Shown here: piece after piece, positions 9,739 through 18,985 of the stretch
Layout of the letters: the number at the start of each line of letters is the position of its first letter
Position numbering within the stretch: the stretch's first letter is position 1
DNA from: Geofilum rubicundum JCM 15548
GTDB lineage: Bacteria > Bacteroidota > Bacteroidia > Bacteroidales > Marinilabiliaceae
Length of the DNA stretch: 64,000 nt
Direction: 5' to 3'
Assembly: GCF_000974365.1 (NCBI RefSeq)
Contig: NZ_BAZW01000015.1
Location: 1 to 64,000 of the forward strand
Notes under the pieces: model-generated
Seen by the model: the letters and a program-made list of their open reading frames with translations, nothing else
Told to the model about the DNA's origin: nothing
The model's database searches: none
Made by a program: the position numbers and the translations under genes

Positions 9739-10905
9739 TTAATTCTTTAATTGATCCGGTAAAGAAATTTCACCTACACCCAGAAAAAGGTTGTCTTCCT
9801 CATTGGTTTCAATGACTTGACCTTTGTTTTTGAACCAGCTTGAAATAAAAGTCGCGTGGTTCTGATTCATTGGGTACAATGGAAAAAACAACTTTTCTGC
9901 TGGAGAATTGCCTAATGCATAAACGTTGTTGTACTCTTTAAACTTAAATGTTTGAAATTCTTGATCGGAAACATTATAGATCAGTGTAAACCAGACTTTA
10001 TTGTAGGTGGTTCTTAAGATTAAATGATTGTTTGAATAGTTAACTTGATAAATTCCAGAAACCCAGTTTTTTGAGTGGATTGTTTCAGCATTGTCAGTTA
10101 TGGAAGCATCCTCCTTTAGTCCATCCAAATTGATAAACTCAATTGGGGAAAAATCAAAGGTAACTAATGGTGATATGCCCGAAGAGCTTAATTTATATAT
10201 GGTTTGGTCGAAAATCTCGTAATACCCGATGCCATCCTCCATTTGGAAGAATGGAGATGGACCAATATTTAATGGGGTGTTGCTCATTACCCATTGCGGA
10301 ATTTTTTTCCCTTGTTCAATGATCTCATCATTTTTCGTATCATAAATTAATAAACGATGCTCTTCGCTATTACTGTATAGGGCAATGACCCCCTTATCCA
10401 GAACTTCAAAGCGATGAAACATTCTTTGGGGTAAATGGTCGATTTTTTGAGTTGAAAGGTGTTCGTTGGACCAGGAGTACTCAAGAATCCTTCCATTAAG
10501 GTTATCAAGAACAAGATATCCGGTTTGGTCAACATTCAGACAGATGTCTGAAATTTGATTATATTCCCCTGGTCCCCGACCTTCCTTGGATAGTTTAGTA
10601 ATAAAACGTCCGTCATCACTGAAGTGTAAAACAACATTTTCCTTAATGTCGAGTATGAGCAATCTTTCACCAGTCTGAAGAACTTTAGATGCGCGGTTAA
10701 GTATTGATCCCGAGACATTTTCTAATTGAATCAATTCCCTAACAGGAAAGAGGATACTATCACTGGTTTCAATTTCAGCAGCGGTTTGCAAATCGACAAG
10801 TATAATCCGGTCCTGTGTGACGGAGGAATTGTTTGTTTTTGGATTTTTGCAGGAGACCACGAGCAGGGTGGTAGATGCAAGGATTAAGGGGAGGAAGTTT
10901 TTCAT
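9739..10905 (-). CDS. 6-bladed beta-propeller lipoprotein
   Basis: 388 residues, start MKNFLPLILASTTLLVVSCKN with lipobox LVVSC. It carries the family motif GRGPGEYNQISD at about residues 110-120 and the preceding VVLHFSDDGRFITKL strand. It is separated from the next propeller gene upstream (10938) by about 30 bp, so the two are probably cotranscribed from the TolC side. Function unknown beyond predicted envelope localisation. Confidence 0.83.
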   Translation of the reverse strand: MKNFLPLILASTTLLVVSCKNPKTNNSSVTQDRIILVDLQTAAEIETSDSILFPVRELIQLENVSGSILNRASKVLQTGERLLILDIKENVVLHFSDDGRFITKLSKEGRGPGEYNQISDICLNVDQTGYLVLDNLNGRILEYSWSNEHLSTQKIDHLPQRMFHRFEVLDKGVIALYSNSEEHRLLIYDTKNDEIIEQGKKIPQWVMSNTPLNIGPSPFFQMEDGIGYYEIFDQTIYKLSSSGISPLVTFDFSPIEFINLDGLKEDASITDNAETIHSKNWVSGIYQVNYSNNHLILRTTYNKVWFTLIYNVSDQEFQTFKFKEYNNVYALGNSPAEKLFFPLYPMNQNHATFISSWFKNKGQVIETNEEDNLFLGVGEISLPDQLKN

Positions 10906-10937
10906 TTTTTTGGGACATGTTTTAGGGTAAAGCGGTA

Positions 10938-12071
10938 TTATTTCTCCAATCGAGGTTTATAATACTCTTTAATTAAAATTGGATTAATATTTTCATTTTC
11001 AATATGTTTTAGAAAAGCTTCGTATTGTGGAAATTCTTGCATCAAAAGAGATTTAACCTTTTCATTATCCTTAATCTCCATTCCCATTACACTGGCATCA
11101 AACTTTGTTAAAAAATAGGAATCATTTGAAAATTCAACGGTGCCACCTTTAAATAAAAACTGGGAATCTGCACTAACGGTGTTATATATCAAGGCAGTTC
11201 GGTCAATTTTTGAAATGACGACATTTCCTGAATTGGTTTGACAAATAACATTGAAAATCAATGTGCTTTCTGTTTCGAAGAAATTTCCCAGGACAAAAGG
11301 GTGTGATGAATTTCGTATAATTTCATACTTCGGAAAGGGCTGATCACTGTGGTCTAATAAAGAATAAACCATATGAGAATTGCTCGGCTTTGCTCCATTT
11401 ACGAAATACAACTCCCCACCGCTTTTGTAGAAGGGGCTATCGGTAGAAATAGTATGCGTATCATTCTGTCCATAGGGAAAATGCATACTAATTATGTTTC
11501 CATTTGTATCACACTTTATTAAATCGTAGTAATAGTCCTCATCGTTGAAATGAACATTGGCACCTCTATAGAAATAATAGAACTGACTGGAGCATTCAAA
11601 ATTTGAGGGAATAAATTCTAAATTAATAGATTCAATAAAATTGCCTGAAAGGTCATACTTATAAACAATATCCCGATTAAGTATCAAGATCGTGTCGTTT
11701 TGCAAAGTAAATTCGCCAAGATAAGGGTATTCTCCAGGGCCTCTTCCCTGTTTGGCTATTTTTCTCAAAAACACACCCTCTGAATCAAACACTAAAATCA
11801 TTTGCTGTTTCGAATCCAGCAGATAAATTTCATTATTATGAAAAATGACCTTGTCTATACCATCGATAAAACCTGCTTTTTTGGAATCTAAAAATATAAA
11901 ATCTAATGAATCCAATATAGTACTTATTTCTATTGCGGTTGGAGAAGTATCCTCAAATCTAATAATTTCTGTGTCGTTATGGTTCTCCAATTCTATTTGG
12001 GTTGTTTTGTTTCTATTACATGCATTGATTACAAAAACCCCAAAAATTATAATATAGAATACGGTTTTCAT
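10938..12071 (-). CDS. 6-bladed beta-propeller lipoprotein
   Basis: 377-residue family member. ATG at 12071 gives MKTVFYIIIFGVFVINACNR (lipobox VINAC); an alternative GTG at 12092 overlaps the stop codon of the TolC gene upstream. The motif GRGPGEYPYLGEF is present, preceded by DSKQQMILVFDSEGVF. The immediate adjacency to the TolC-type gene (20-bp gap or overlap) implies one transcript, which links at least this propeller to an outer-membrane export function. Confidence 0.84.
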   Translation of the reverse strand: MKTVFYIIIFGVFVINACNRNKTTQIELENHNDTEIIRFEDTSPTAIEISTILDSLDFIFLDSKKAGFIDGIDKVIFHNNEIYLLDSKQQMILVFDSEGVFLRKIAKQGRGPGEYPYLGEFTLQNDTILILNRDIVYKYDLSGNFIESINLEFIPSNFECSSQFYYFYRGANVHFNDEDYYYDLIKCDTNGNIISMHFPYGQNDTHTISTDSPFYKSGGELYFVNGAKPSNSHMVYSLLDHSDQPFPKYEIIRNSSHPFVLGNFFETESTLIFNVICQTNSGNVVISKIDRTALIYNTVSADSQFLFKGGTVEFSNDSYFLTKFDASVMGMEIKDNEKVKSLLMQEFPQYEAFLKHIENENINPILIKEYYKPRLEK

Positions 12072-12091
12072 GGCCAATTTTTTTTGTTTCA

Positions 12092-13567
12092 CTATTCGAT
12101 AAATAAAGAGGTTCCATTATTGAAATCAAACAGGGTTAATTGTCGCAACAGGAAATAGTAAGTCCAGTATCTCTCTAAAGTGTTTATGTAATCTAAGCGT
12201 GCTTTATCTTTGGCTCTTCTGGTTGAAGTAAGCTTAAGCACATCGGCGTTGCCTTCATGGAATCTGTCGACGGTTAAGGCATAACTCTCTGTAGCCAGGG
12301 AATTAGAACGTGCAGCGGATTCAATGATTATTTTCTGGCTGTTAAAGGTGATCCCAAATGTAAGGGCGTCTTGTTCAATCTGTTGTATGGTTTTATTGGC
12401 GAGCAACTCACTTGTTTCAAGGCTTGATCGCGCCACTTCATACCTGCCCTTGCCGCGGCCCCAATCAAGGATGGGCACATTTAGGCCAAGTGAGATGTAA
12501 GAGCTTGTGTTAAATTCTGGTTTATAGACATCTGAAAATTGGGTGGCAGGAGCACTCTTAGTTCGATTGTAAGCTAAATCAATATTTGCCTGAAAATACC
12601 GCTCTCTTTTGGCCTGTTCAAGGTTTCTTTGATTTATAAGAAGGTCCAGTTCTTTCCTGAGTAATTCGGGGTTGTTGGCATTGGCCAACTCAAAAACCTT
12701 CTTGACATCTACCTGTTCAAGTGGAAGGGTTTCCGGAAGGATGGTTTCAATTTCAATATTGGTTGGTAACATCAACAAATTGAGAAAATCATCCTTGGCC
12801 TTTCTCTGTTGCAGCACCAACTCTTTATAGAAACGAAAGGCGTTACTATTAGCCAGCTGCATATCCAGTAACTCATCCCTTGAAAGGCTTCCTGATTCGT
12901 ACCTCTGTTCTGCCACCTCAATCAAGGCTTGTGCATCATCAAGATTCTCCTTAGCCAATTTTACGTTCCAGCCCAGCCAGGTGTAGTCAAAGAAGTAGCT
13001 AACAACAGAAAGGTTAAGGGCCTCGGTGTCTTCAACATACTCACGTTTTGTAGTCTCAAAGATTAGTGGTTCTATTTTTCGGGCCCATTTCATTGGATTA
13101 AAACCAAGCAGGGACTGGCGATAATTAATTATGAATGGTTGTGAGAAATATTCCGGTGAACTTTCACTGGCTAAGAACTCGTAGCGTTGTAAGCCTGAGC
13201 TTACACTTAAGGTGCCGCCTAAAGGAGAAATCCTTTGATCAAGATATAGTAATGCCTCAGATTGCAGCGATTCATTACGGTAATAAGAATCTTCAATGCC
13301 AGTATACCTCTTATTGTTTTGGTAGGTGAGCGGAGATGTCCTTAGACTAAGCGAGGGGCGGAAATCAGCGAGGAAGTTCTGGTAGTTCCAATAGCCTGTC
13401 AATTGCTGATGTTGATTCACTTTGGCGTGATATGACTGCTCTTGCGCCAGTTTCAGGGCATCATCGAGACTTAATACAATAGAGCCGGATTGAGCATCTA
13501 AGATCTTTATACCTAGCAAGAAGATTAAGATCAGGGCGAAGGATTTTTTAATAATTGGTTTCATCAT
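12092..13567 (-). CDS. TolC family outer-membrane efflux protein
   Basis: 491 residues with a cleavable signal peptide (MMKPIIKKSFALILIFLLGIK, then LDAQS). The mature part has the TolC architecture: N-terminal LSLDDALKLAQEQSYHAKVN, long amphipathic coiled-coil segments (AEQRYESGSLSRDELLDMQLA and, in the second half, ALTVDRFHEGNADVLKLTSTR) that repeat the two-fold pseudo-symmetry, and strands that would form the outer-membrane barrel. It should act as the outer-membrane exit duct of a tripartite pump. No adaptor or pump gene is adjacent; instead it sits inside the propeller array, directly upstream of 10938-12071. Confidence 0.88.
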   Translation of the reverse strand: MMKPIIKKSFALILIFLLGIKILDAQSGSIVLSLDDALKLAQEQSYHAKVNQHQQLTGYWNYQNFLADFRPSLSLRTSPLTYQNNKRYTGIEDSYYRNESLQSEALLYLDQRISPLGGTLSVSSGLQRYEFLASESSPEYFSQPFIINYRQSLLGFNPMKWARKIEPLIFETTKREYVEDTEALNLSVVSYFFDYTWLGWNVKLAKENLDDAQALIEVAEQRYESGSLSRDELLDMQLANSNAFRFYKELVLQQRKAKDDFLNLLMLPTNIEIETILPETLPLEQVDVKKVFELANANNPELLRKELDLLINQRNLEQAKRERYFQANIDLAYNRTKSAPATQFSDVYKPEFNTSSYISLGLNVPILDWGRGKGRYEVARSSLETSELLANKTIQQIEQDALTFGITFNSQKIIIESAARSNSLATESYALTVDRFHEGNADVLKLTSTRRAKDKARLDYINTLERYWTYYFLLRQLTLFDFNNGTSLFIE

Positions 13568-13985
13568 TAGATTTAGGGTGGATGGATATTGAATTTATTT
13601 CTTTTTTAATTTAGAATTTAAGTTATATTGACAATTATACTAAATTTTGTAAATTAATTTCTGCTGATACGTCAATATTTTATAACAAAATATATTCATG
13701 ACTTCAAGTAATACAGAATCAGGACACAATTGTCGTCTGACGAAATAGTCCTCAACGATTCAATATTTGTTTTTACTGTGGCAAACTGTCAGGACTATAC
13801 TTTCAGTTTCTTTTTCTGTTGCTTGTTTGCCTGAATTTGATTGGCAACCATTGACGCAGAGAAACAAGAATATCGAGCAAATAATTTTTTGTCGCATTGT
13901 TTAGTTCTATAAATCGAAGAGTTTTAAATAATGTGACTAACTCAATCTGGATTCGTCAGACACATCTGACCTTTTAAATGCAGTT
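13568..13985. other. Intergenic region with a lipoprotein remnant
   Basis: 418-bp AT-rich gap. It contains a short lipoprotein reading frame (13760-13897, listed separately), then a stop, and presumably the promoter of the TolC gene. A loose TTG ... TAAATTAA candidate lies within 13600-13650 on the minus strand. Nothing else was recognised. Confidence 0.5.
13760..13897 (-). pseudogene. Truncated lipoprotein, likely remnant of a propeller gene
   Basis: A 45-codon frame encodes MRQKIICSIFLFLCVNGCQS, a good lipoprotein signal with lipobox VNGC, followed by a polar stretch (KQATEKETESIVLTV) and then a stop. This is what the first 45 residues of the neighbouring propeller lipoproteins look like (signal, short polar linker, first strand), but no propeller follows in any frame before the TolC gene. 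It is either the stump of a deleted paralogue or a very small lipoprotein. Confidence 0.5.
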
Positions 13986-15149
13986 TCAGTCATTGAATTT
14001 GATTAATAGCATAACGAAGCCGCTGTCCTCCTCAATAGCCCTTAATTCTTTATCTATTTGCTTATTATGGACTGCTCCGGCCTCGTAATTCTTCAACACA
14101 TCAACATTGTTAATTCGGCATATTAAAAAATCTTTTAGAACTCCAACAGGATTAAAAAATTGAGGAATTTTTAGGAATTCCATTAGTTTATCTTTGCTAT
14201 GATATATGGCTCGGTTATTTGACTTGTCATAAAACCCAAAATACATTTTTTTGTCAACAAAAAAATTACAATACAGATTTGTGGGGGTATCATAAAAATC
14301 ACAGAACTGGATGTATGAATTCTCTTTAATATAATTGATATAATCATCGTTATTCTCTTTAAAATTAGTTAGTTCGCTAATCGATGGGAAATCAAAATTT
14401 TCAAAGGAAACATGATGCTTTAGTTTTGCGCTATCTGCATTTATATCGTATAAAATAGGAGAATGGGGCGTATAGAATAAAACCATAGAGTCTGATGCGG
14501 ACAGGTTTTTTGTTGCGCTGCCTTTTATGTAACCTGGATTGAAATTTCTTGGAATTAATTCTTGAATAATGTTGTTTAGTGAGTCTGTGATGAGAATATA
14601 GGCGTTTTCTGTTTGTGACCCATACCATCCAATATTGCCTTTCCCCAAGAACTCCATTTTTGTGGCATTAAAGGGGATATGATCCGCTCTAATAAATGAA
14701 AAATCATCTAAATCATAATAGAGTACGATGTTTTGTCCTACATCTAGTACTGCAATTCTGTGATTATTCCTATCAATACTGATCGACCAAGGTTGAACGT
14801 ATTCACCAGGTCCTCTACCATTGCTGCCTAATTGTTTAATATACTTGCCTGATTCATCATAGATATTTATTTTTTTTGATTGCACATTGTCTAGAATAAA
14901 GAAAAGATTTCCATAATTCAGGAATTGGGAAACGCCATGAAGATAGGATTCTTCAGTTGCTTCGAGTTCGAGAGTGGAAAGTTCAAACCGTGCAATATCA
15001 ATGATATTCTCTTCAACGAATTGAATGTTTTGGAGAGGCTCGACTCTGTGTTCTTTACAACCCTGGAAGAAAGGCCAAAGACAAAGAATTGAAATTAAAA
15101 GTAGTTGACCCGAAGAATTTGAGATGTTTTTGATTGTTAAAAAGATCAT
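13986..15149 (-). CDS. 6-bladed beta-propeller lipoprotein
   Basis: 387 residues from ATG 15149 (another ATG lies at 15161). The signal segment ends LWPFFQGCKEH, lipobox FFQGC. The first-blade motif is NGRGPGEYVQPWSI, followed by RIAVLDVGQNIVLYYD. The region upstream (15150-15348) is short and without obvious signals. Predicted periplasmic or outer-membrane lipoprotein, ligand unknown. Confidence 0.82.
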   Translation of the reverse strand: MIFLTIKNISNSSGQLLLISILCLWPFFQGCKEHRVEPLQNIQFVEENIIDIARFELSTLELEATEESYLHGVSQFLNYGNLFFILDNVQSKKINIYDESGKYIKQLGSNGRGPGEYVQPWSISIDRNNHRIAVLDVGQNIVLYYDLDDFSFIRADHIPFNATKMEFLGKGNIGWYGSQTENAYILITDSLNNIIQELIPRNFNPGYIKGSATKNLSASDSMVLFYTPHSPILYDINADSAKLKHHVSFENFDFPSISELTNFKENNDDYINYIKENSYIQFCDFYDTPTNLYCNFFVDKKMYFGFYDKSNNRAIYHSKDKLMEFLKIPQFFNPVGVLKDFLICRINNVDVLKNYEAGAVHNKQIDKELRAIEEDSGFVMLLIKFND

Positions 15150-15348
15150 AGCAAAAAACATTATTATTTGGATGAGTATATTTCGTCTCTATATTCCTTA
15201 CTGCTCCTGGATATTGAAATACCTTTCCAGTTCAATTAAAACATTATAATAAAGGGACCGCTTGATTAATATTTTGTTGCATAAAACTAAATGGAATGTT
15301 TGGCCTAATAGAAAGGCCCAGGTAGCCGTTTTGTGTGAGCTCATAGCT

Positions 15349-16476
15349 TCAAAAAACGATTAATACTGGATTATCATCTTCCTTAATAGCAAAGGACTCA
15401 AAAGCATTTGTTGGAATGGTATTTTCTAGCAAGTGGTAATTATGGGAGCTAATAGCGAACAGAAATTTGTTGTCTGGTAATAGCATTTGAAACTCTAAAT
15501 TTCTAAAAAGTTCATTATCCCCATTTTTTGAAACAGATATCATCTCATCTGTAAGAAGATTTAAAGACATGAAATGGGTTTTTAAATCATCGGATGCTTT
15601 TTGATACTGAAAACTTAAGAATGCATGATTATCCAGAACATCAAAGCTCTTGATGGAGTGGAAGCCATCACTATCCAGTTGTTGAAAAAACGCCATCATG
15701 CCTGGATAATTAGGAAGGTCATCCAATCTGATGTCATTTTCTCCGAAATGAATTTTAACGCCATCAATTAATCGGCCTTGCGCAAGGAAGACGATTTGGT
15801 TGAATAATATTTCTTTAAGGAATACAACACCGTTATTTTCCACAAAACATTGCTTATCCATAACCAGACCAACCGGTGCATTGCCCGGATCCATTAGTAA
15901 TTCATTTATTTTTGATGAAGCATCTACATAGGTTACGCGGTATTCGCTATACCCACTATTAACACCTCTATAAAAGTAATAACCATCCTTAGAATCTTTG
16001 ATAAATGAGTGGGACGGAAAATCAAAACTTAATTTTGAACGGAATTCGCCTTGAAAGGAGAATTTTTTGATGGTCGAACCGGGTTCGCATAAAATTTCAA
16101 CCGTTTGATTTTTCGGGTCAATATAAAAATCTGATGGATTTAATAGTTCTTCCGGACCTTTACCTTGCTCACCAATCGAATTTAGAAACTTGCCCTCAAG
16201 ATTAAACCGGAGCACTTGTCCCCGGTGATAATCAAACACAAAAACATTTCCATCCATTAATTTTACAATGAAATTGTCCGAGATTATCGATTGTTCAGTT
16301 GTTTCTAATGGTATAATAATGACGCCTTGAACGTCAAATAGATTGGCATATTCGATGGGTTGCGCCTTTTCATAATCAAGAATTCGAAATGCATTGCCTT
16401 CATCTTTTTTTTGCGTACATCCAAAAAGATAACAAGCCATGATAATTCCGATTAAGTAGATTTTATTTTGTTTCAT
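15349..16476 (-). CDS. 6-bladed beta-propeller lipoprotein (divergent motif)
   Basis: 375 residues from ATG 16476, giving MKQNKIYLIGIIMACYLFGC with lipobox LFGC. The family motif is altered to GKGPEELLNPSDF, placing it somewhat apart from its neighbours. The gene starts 16 bp after the stop of the unknown gene 16493-17008, so the two are likely cotranscribed. Predicted envelope lipoprotein of unknown ligand. Confidence 0.8.
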   Translation of the reverse strand: MKQNKIYLIGIIMACYLFGCTQKKDEGNAFRILDYEKAQPIEYANLFDVQGVIIIPLETTEQSIISDNFIVKLMDGNVFVFDYHRGQVLRFNLEGKFLNSIGEQGKGPEELLNPSDFYIDPKNQTVEILCEPGSTIKKFSFQGEFRSKLSFDFPSHSFIKDSKDGYYFYRGVNSGYSEYRVTYVDASSKINELLMDPGNAPVGLVMDKQCFVENNGVVFLKEILFNQIVFLAQGRLIDGVKIHFGENDIRLDDLPNYPGMMAFFQQLDSDGFHSIKSFDVLDNHAFLSFQYQKASDDLKTHFMSLNLLTDEMISVSKNGDNELFRNLEFQMLLPDNKFLFAISSHNYHLLENTIPTNAFESFAIKEDDNPVLIVF

Positions 16477-16492
16477 ATATATTAGTTGATTC

Positions 16493-17008
16493 TTAACGCA
16501 CCAAGGCAAAGGACTCTATTAATTGGTCGAAGGCGTCTTTGTCTTCTTCGGTATAAAGGTTGCCTTGCAGTTCGAAGGCTTTGTTGTTAATGATTAGCTG
16601 GCCTTTTAAATCATAAGGATTTTGGGGCACTTTTGTGATTGAAATTTTCGTTATTTTGCTCTTACTCCTTTTAAATTTTGATAGTTTGTTTAGAGCAGTG
16701 AAAATTGAATCAGCGGATAGAGCATCGGTATAGAGGCTGTCCAGCACCGGTTTTAGCGGAATTGGGCGCATGATAAAAGACGAGCCGCTTTCTGGCTTAG
16801 AAAAATGGATGGTCAATGTCTCGTCTATTTGCACATCCCAGTTGAATGCGTTGTTAAAACTCAATACCGCATCCTCCAAATGGATCAGGTATTCTTCATC
16901 TTCAGGTGAGTTTGCTGATGGTGGATGGGATTCTTCACCAGAAAGATGGAAGTTTAAGCCAGTTAACGCCATGGTCAATCCAAACAGTAATTTGATTGTA
17001 TTTCTCAT
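16493..17008 (-). CDS. Exported protein of unknown function
   Basis: 171 residues, not recognised. It begins MRNTIKLLFGLTMALTGLNF, a probable cleavable signal without a lipobox Cys. The mature part is charged, with no membrane segment, and ends in FDQLIESFALVR. A Ser-rich linker (SHPPSANSPEDEE) follows the signal. It sits at the head of the transcript feeding the propeller gene at 15349, so an envelope role next to that lipoprotein is reasonable but unproven. Confidence 0.65.
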   Translation of the reverse strand: MRNTIKLLFGLTMALTGLNFHLSGEESHPPSANSPEDEEYLIHLEDAVLSFNNAFNWDVQIDETLTIHFSKPESGSSFIMRPIPLKPVLDSLYTDALSADSIFTALNKLSKFKRSKSKITKISITKVPQNPYDLKGQLIINNKAFELQGNLYTEEDKDAFDQLIESFALVR

Positions 17009-17277
17009 AAGGCTTAATTTTTAGCTGCTGTAAGAATTAATCGGAAGGCAGTGGAATAAGCAGAAGCAAGGCCAGCTACTTGAGAGGATGGTGCGGTCAG
17101 GGTTTAAGGTCTGTGTCATGGCGTTTCGGTTTTAGGTTCAACAGAAATTCATAACCAAAAATAAAAGAATCCCCTTCATAATACAACGAGGTGGGTTATT
17201 TGTAATGATTCCTAATAAAGTGGGGTTGCCCGGGTTGGTGCATGGGGAGTTTCTTTGTCAATAATGTCTTAAAATAA

Positions 17278-18450
17278 TTACAGATCATCTTTCCACAGCG
17301 GCATAGTGAATTTAAAATCACTGCCTTTTCCAGGTTCGCTTTCTGCCCAGATTTGGCCACCCTGGATTTCTACAAATTCCTTACATAAAATCAATCCCAG
17401 GCCGGTTCCTTTTTCGTTGGCGGTTCCTCTTTCGGACAAGCCGCAATCAACGTTGAAGAGCGCCTGGAGATGTTCCGGGGCAATGCCAAACCCGGTATCG
17501 GAAATAGTAAGCAATAAATCTGGTCCTTGGCGCTGAGTTTTGACAAGCACTTTACCACCCGGAAATGTGAATTTTAATGCATTGGTAATCAGATTGCGAA
17601 GAATCGTTGCAAGCATTTCTTTGTCGGCCCTGACAAATGTGTCACAGTTTATTTCTGTTTGCAGTTCTATTTGTTTGGACATGGTCTTTTCCGTAAACAG
17701 GGAGACAGCCTCCTGAATAATTTCAGAGGGTTTCAATTTAACGGGAATAGGCTCCAATTTACCTGTTTGCACGCGGGACCATTCCAGGAGATTTAACAGA
17801 AGTTCGTAGGTCTGTTTCGATGTTTCATGGATGTTTTGTGCAAAAGTCCTGGATTTTTCCGGAGTATATTTATGAATATTTTCGACAAGTAATTCACTAA
17901 AACCCAGTAATACATTAAATGGACTTTTTAGGTCATGGGCGATAATGGAGAAAAGCTTGTCTTTGGTCGCAACCAGTTCTTTCAATTCGTTGTTGGCTTC
18001 ATTCAGGTGTCCCAATGTTAGCTGGAGGGCATGTTTCTCCTTTATCAGCTGGCGTTGAAGATCACTGATTTCACGGTTCAACTGGTGCAGTTTATTGTTT
18101 TGACACTCAAGCTGCTCAACATCCACTCCCCCGATGATAAGAAGGTTATTGTCCTTCCTATAAGCATGGGCAAGAATGGCTGTATTCACCTCTGAATAAC
18201 TGCCAATGGTAATAAATCCCTCATACACTTTTGAAGATGAGTTGCTCAGTCCGGTCAACTTGTCAAAAGTCGGATTGATAAAACTTTGAACCGGATCATC
18301 ATGAAACAATGACTTCATAGCCGGATTGGCAAATAAAAGACGTCCGTCACACGAAAATAATGCGACACAAAGCGACTTGATATCAAGCAAGGACAAACTG
18401 ATTTCTTCAGACCATTCGGAAAAAAGCAGTTGGTTTAAACGGTTCTGCAT
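17278..18450 (-). CDS. Sensor histidine kinase with PAS-like N-terminus
   Basis: 390-residue cytoplasmic histidine kinase with no transmembrane segment. Residues 20-110 form a PAS-like sensor (LFSCDGRLLFANPAMKSLF), 115-165 a coiled coil, and 165-235 the HisKA domain with phospho-acceptor His172 in AHDLKSP. The HATPase domain follows: N box LRNLITNALKF (284-294), G1 DTGFGI (318-323), G2 GTGLGL (348-353). No receiver domain or response regulator is adjacent. It is last in a probable operon with the helical protein, the cobalamin-binding protein and a second kinase (20954-18539), and closely resembles that kinase in its H box and C-terminal half. Confidence 0.9.
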   Translation of the reverse strand: MQNRLNQLLFSEWSEEISLSLLDIKSLCVALFSCDGRLLFANPAMKSLFHDDPVQSFINPTFDKLTGLSNSSSKVYEGFITIGSYSEVNTAILAHAYRKDNNLLIIGGVDVEQLECQNNKLHQLNREISDLQRQLIKEKHALQLTLGHLNEANNELKELVATKDKLFSIIAHDLKSPFNVLLGFSELLVENIHKYTPEKSRTFAQNIHETSKQTYELLLNLLEWSRVQTGKLEPIPVKLKPSEIIQEAVSLFTEKTMSKQIELQTEINCDTFVRADKEMLATILRNLITNALKFTFPGGKVLVKTQRQGPDLLLTISDTGFGIAPEHLQALFNVDCGLSERGTANEKGTGLGLILCKEFVEIQGGQIWAESEPGKGSDFKFTMPLWKDDL

Positions 18451-18538
18451 GTTTGAGTATAAATACGGTATTTATTGAACTTTGGAAGAGGGATGTCTGT
18501 TTGTTTGCACAGGCGTTGTTATGGCAAACAAGAAGGAA

Positions 18539-18985
18539 TTAGGCCTTCTCACCGGAAATTTTTACGAATAGGGGAATATTCGTTTGCATCCATTCATAAT
18601 AAGGGTAAACCTCCTTATAACTTTCGTCGGTTAAAACCTGTTTTAATACATCCATCCAGGTGTTCAGTTGCGCTGCCCAGTAGTTGGTCGTAAAACCATG
18701 GCTGCGATAGGCCTGAAAAACCCACAAAACGGTTTCAACCAAAACCTCTGGGTTTGGATATTTCAGTATCGATGCAATAAATCTGACGTGGTTGGCGTGA
18801 TTATCCTGCATCATATCGATGTTGTTCTGACCCACCAAATTCTCAACATCCGGACGTTTGAGCATGGTCGTGTTCATCAATGCGATAAGCTGGTCGCTTT
18901 TGCGATAATATTCATCGGCTGATTGAGTACTCGTATGTGCCAGCCGATTGGCAGATTCTAATAATAAGTTCCTATCCATTTTCAT
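18539..18985 (-). CDS. All-helical protein of unknown function, kinase-operon member
   Basis: 148 residues from ATG 18985, overlapping the end of the cobalamin-binding gene by a few bases, a sign of translational coupling. No domain is recognised with certainty. The sequence is predicted wholly helical and rich in Trp, Tyr and His (NHANHVRFIASILKYPNP, WVFQAYRSHGF, YPYYEWMQTNIP), which resembles a soluble helical sensor bundle. Being placed between a B12-binding protein and a histidine kinase, it may be a cofactor-binding or partner-switch component; this is inference only. Confidence 0.65.
   Translation of the reverse strand: MKMDRNLLLESANRLAHTSTQSADEYYRKSDQLIALMNTTMLKRPDVENLVGQNNIDMMQDNHANHVRFIASILKYPNPEVLVETVLWVFQAYRSHGFTTNYWAAQLNTWMDVLKQVLTDESYKEVYPYYEWMQTNIPLFVKISGEKA

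Noticed and set aside
17031-17130. A possible tiny peptide gene on the minus strand upstream of 16493 (AGLASAYSTAFRLIL-like tail), sought because propeller arrays sometimes sit by small peptide genes
   Set aside because: The tail frame has no start codon and is preceded by a stop; it needs a hypothetical indel to become a 34-aa frame.
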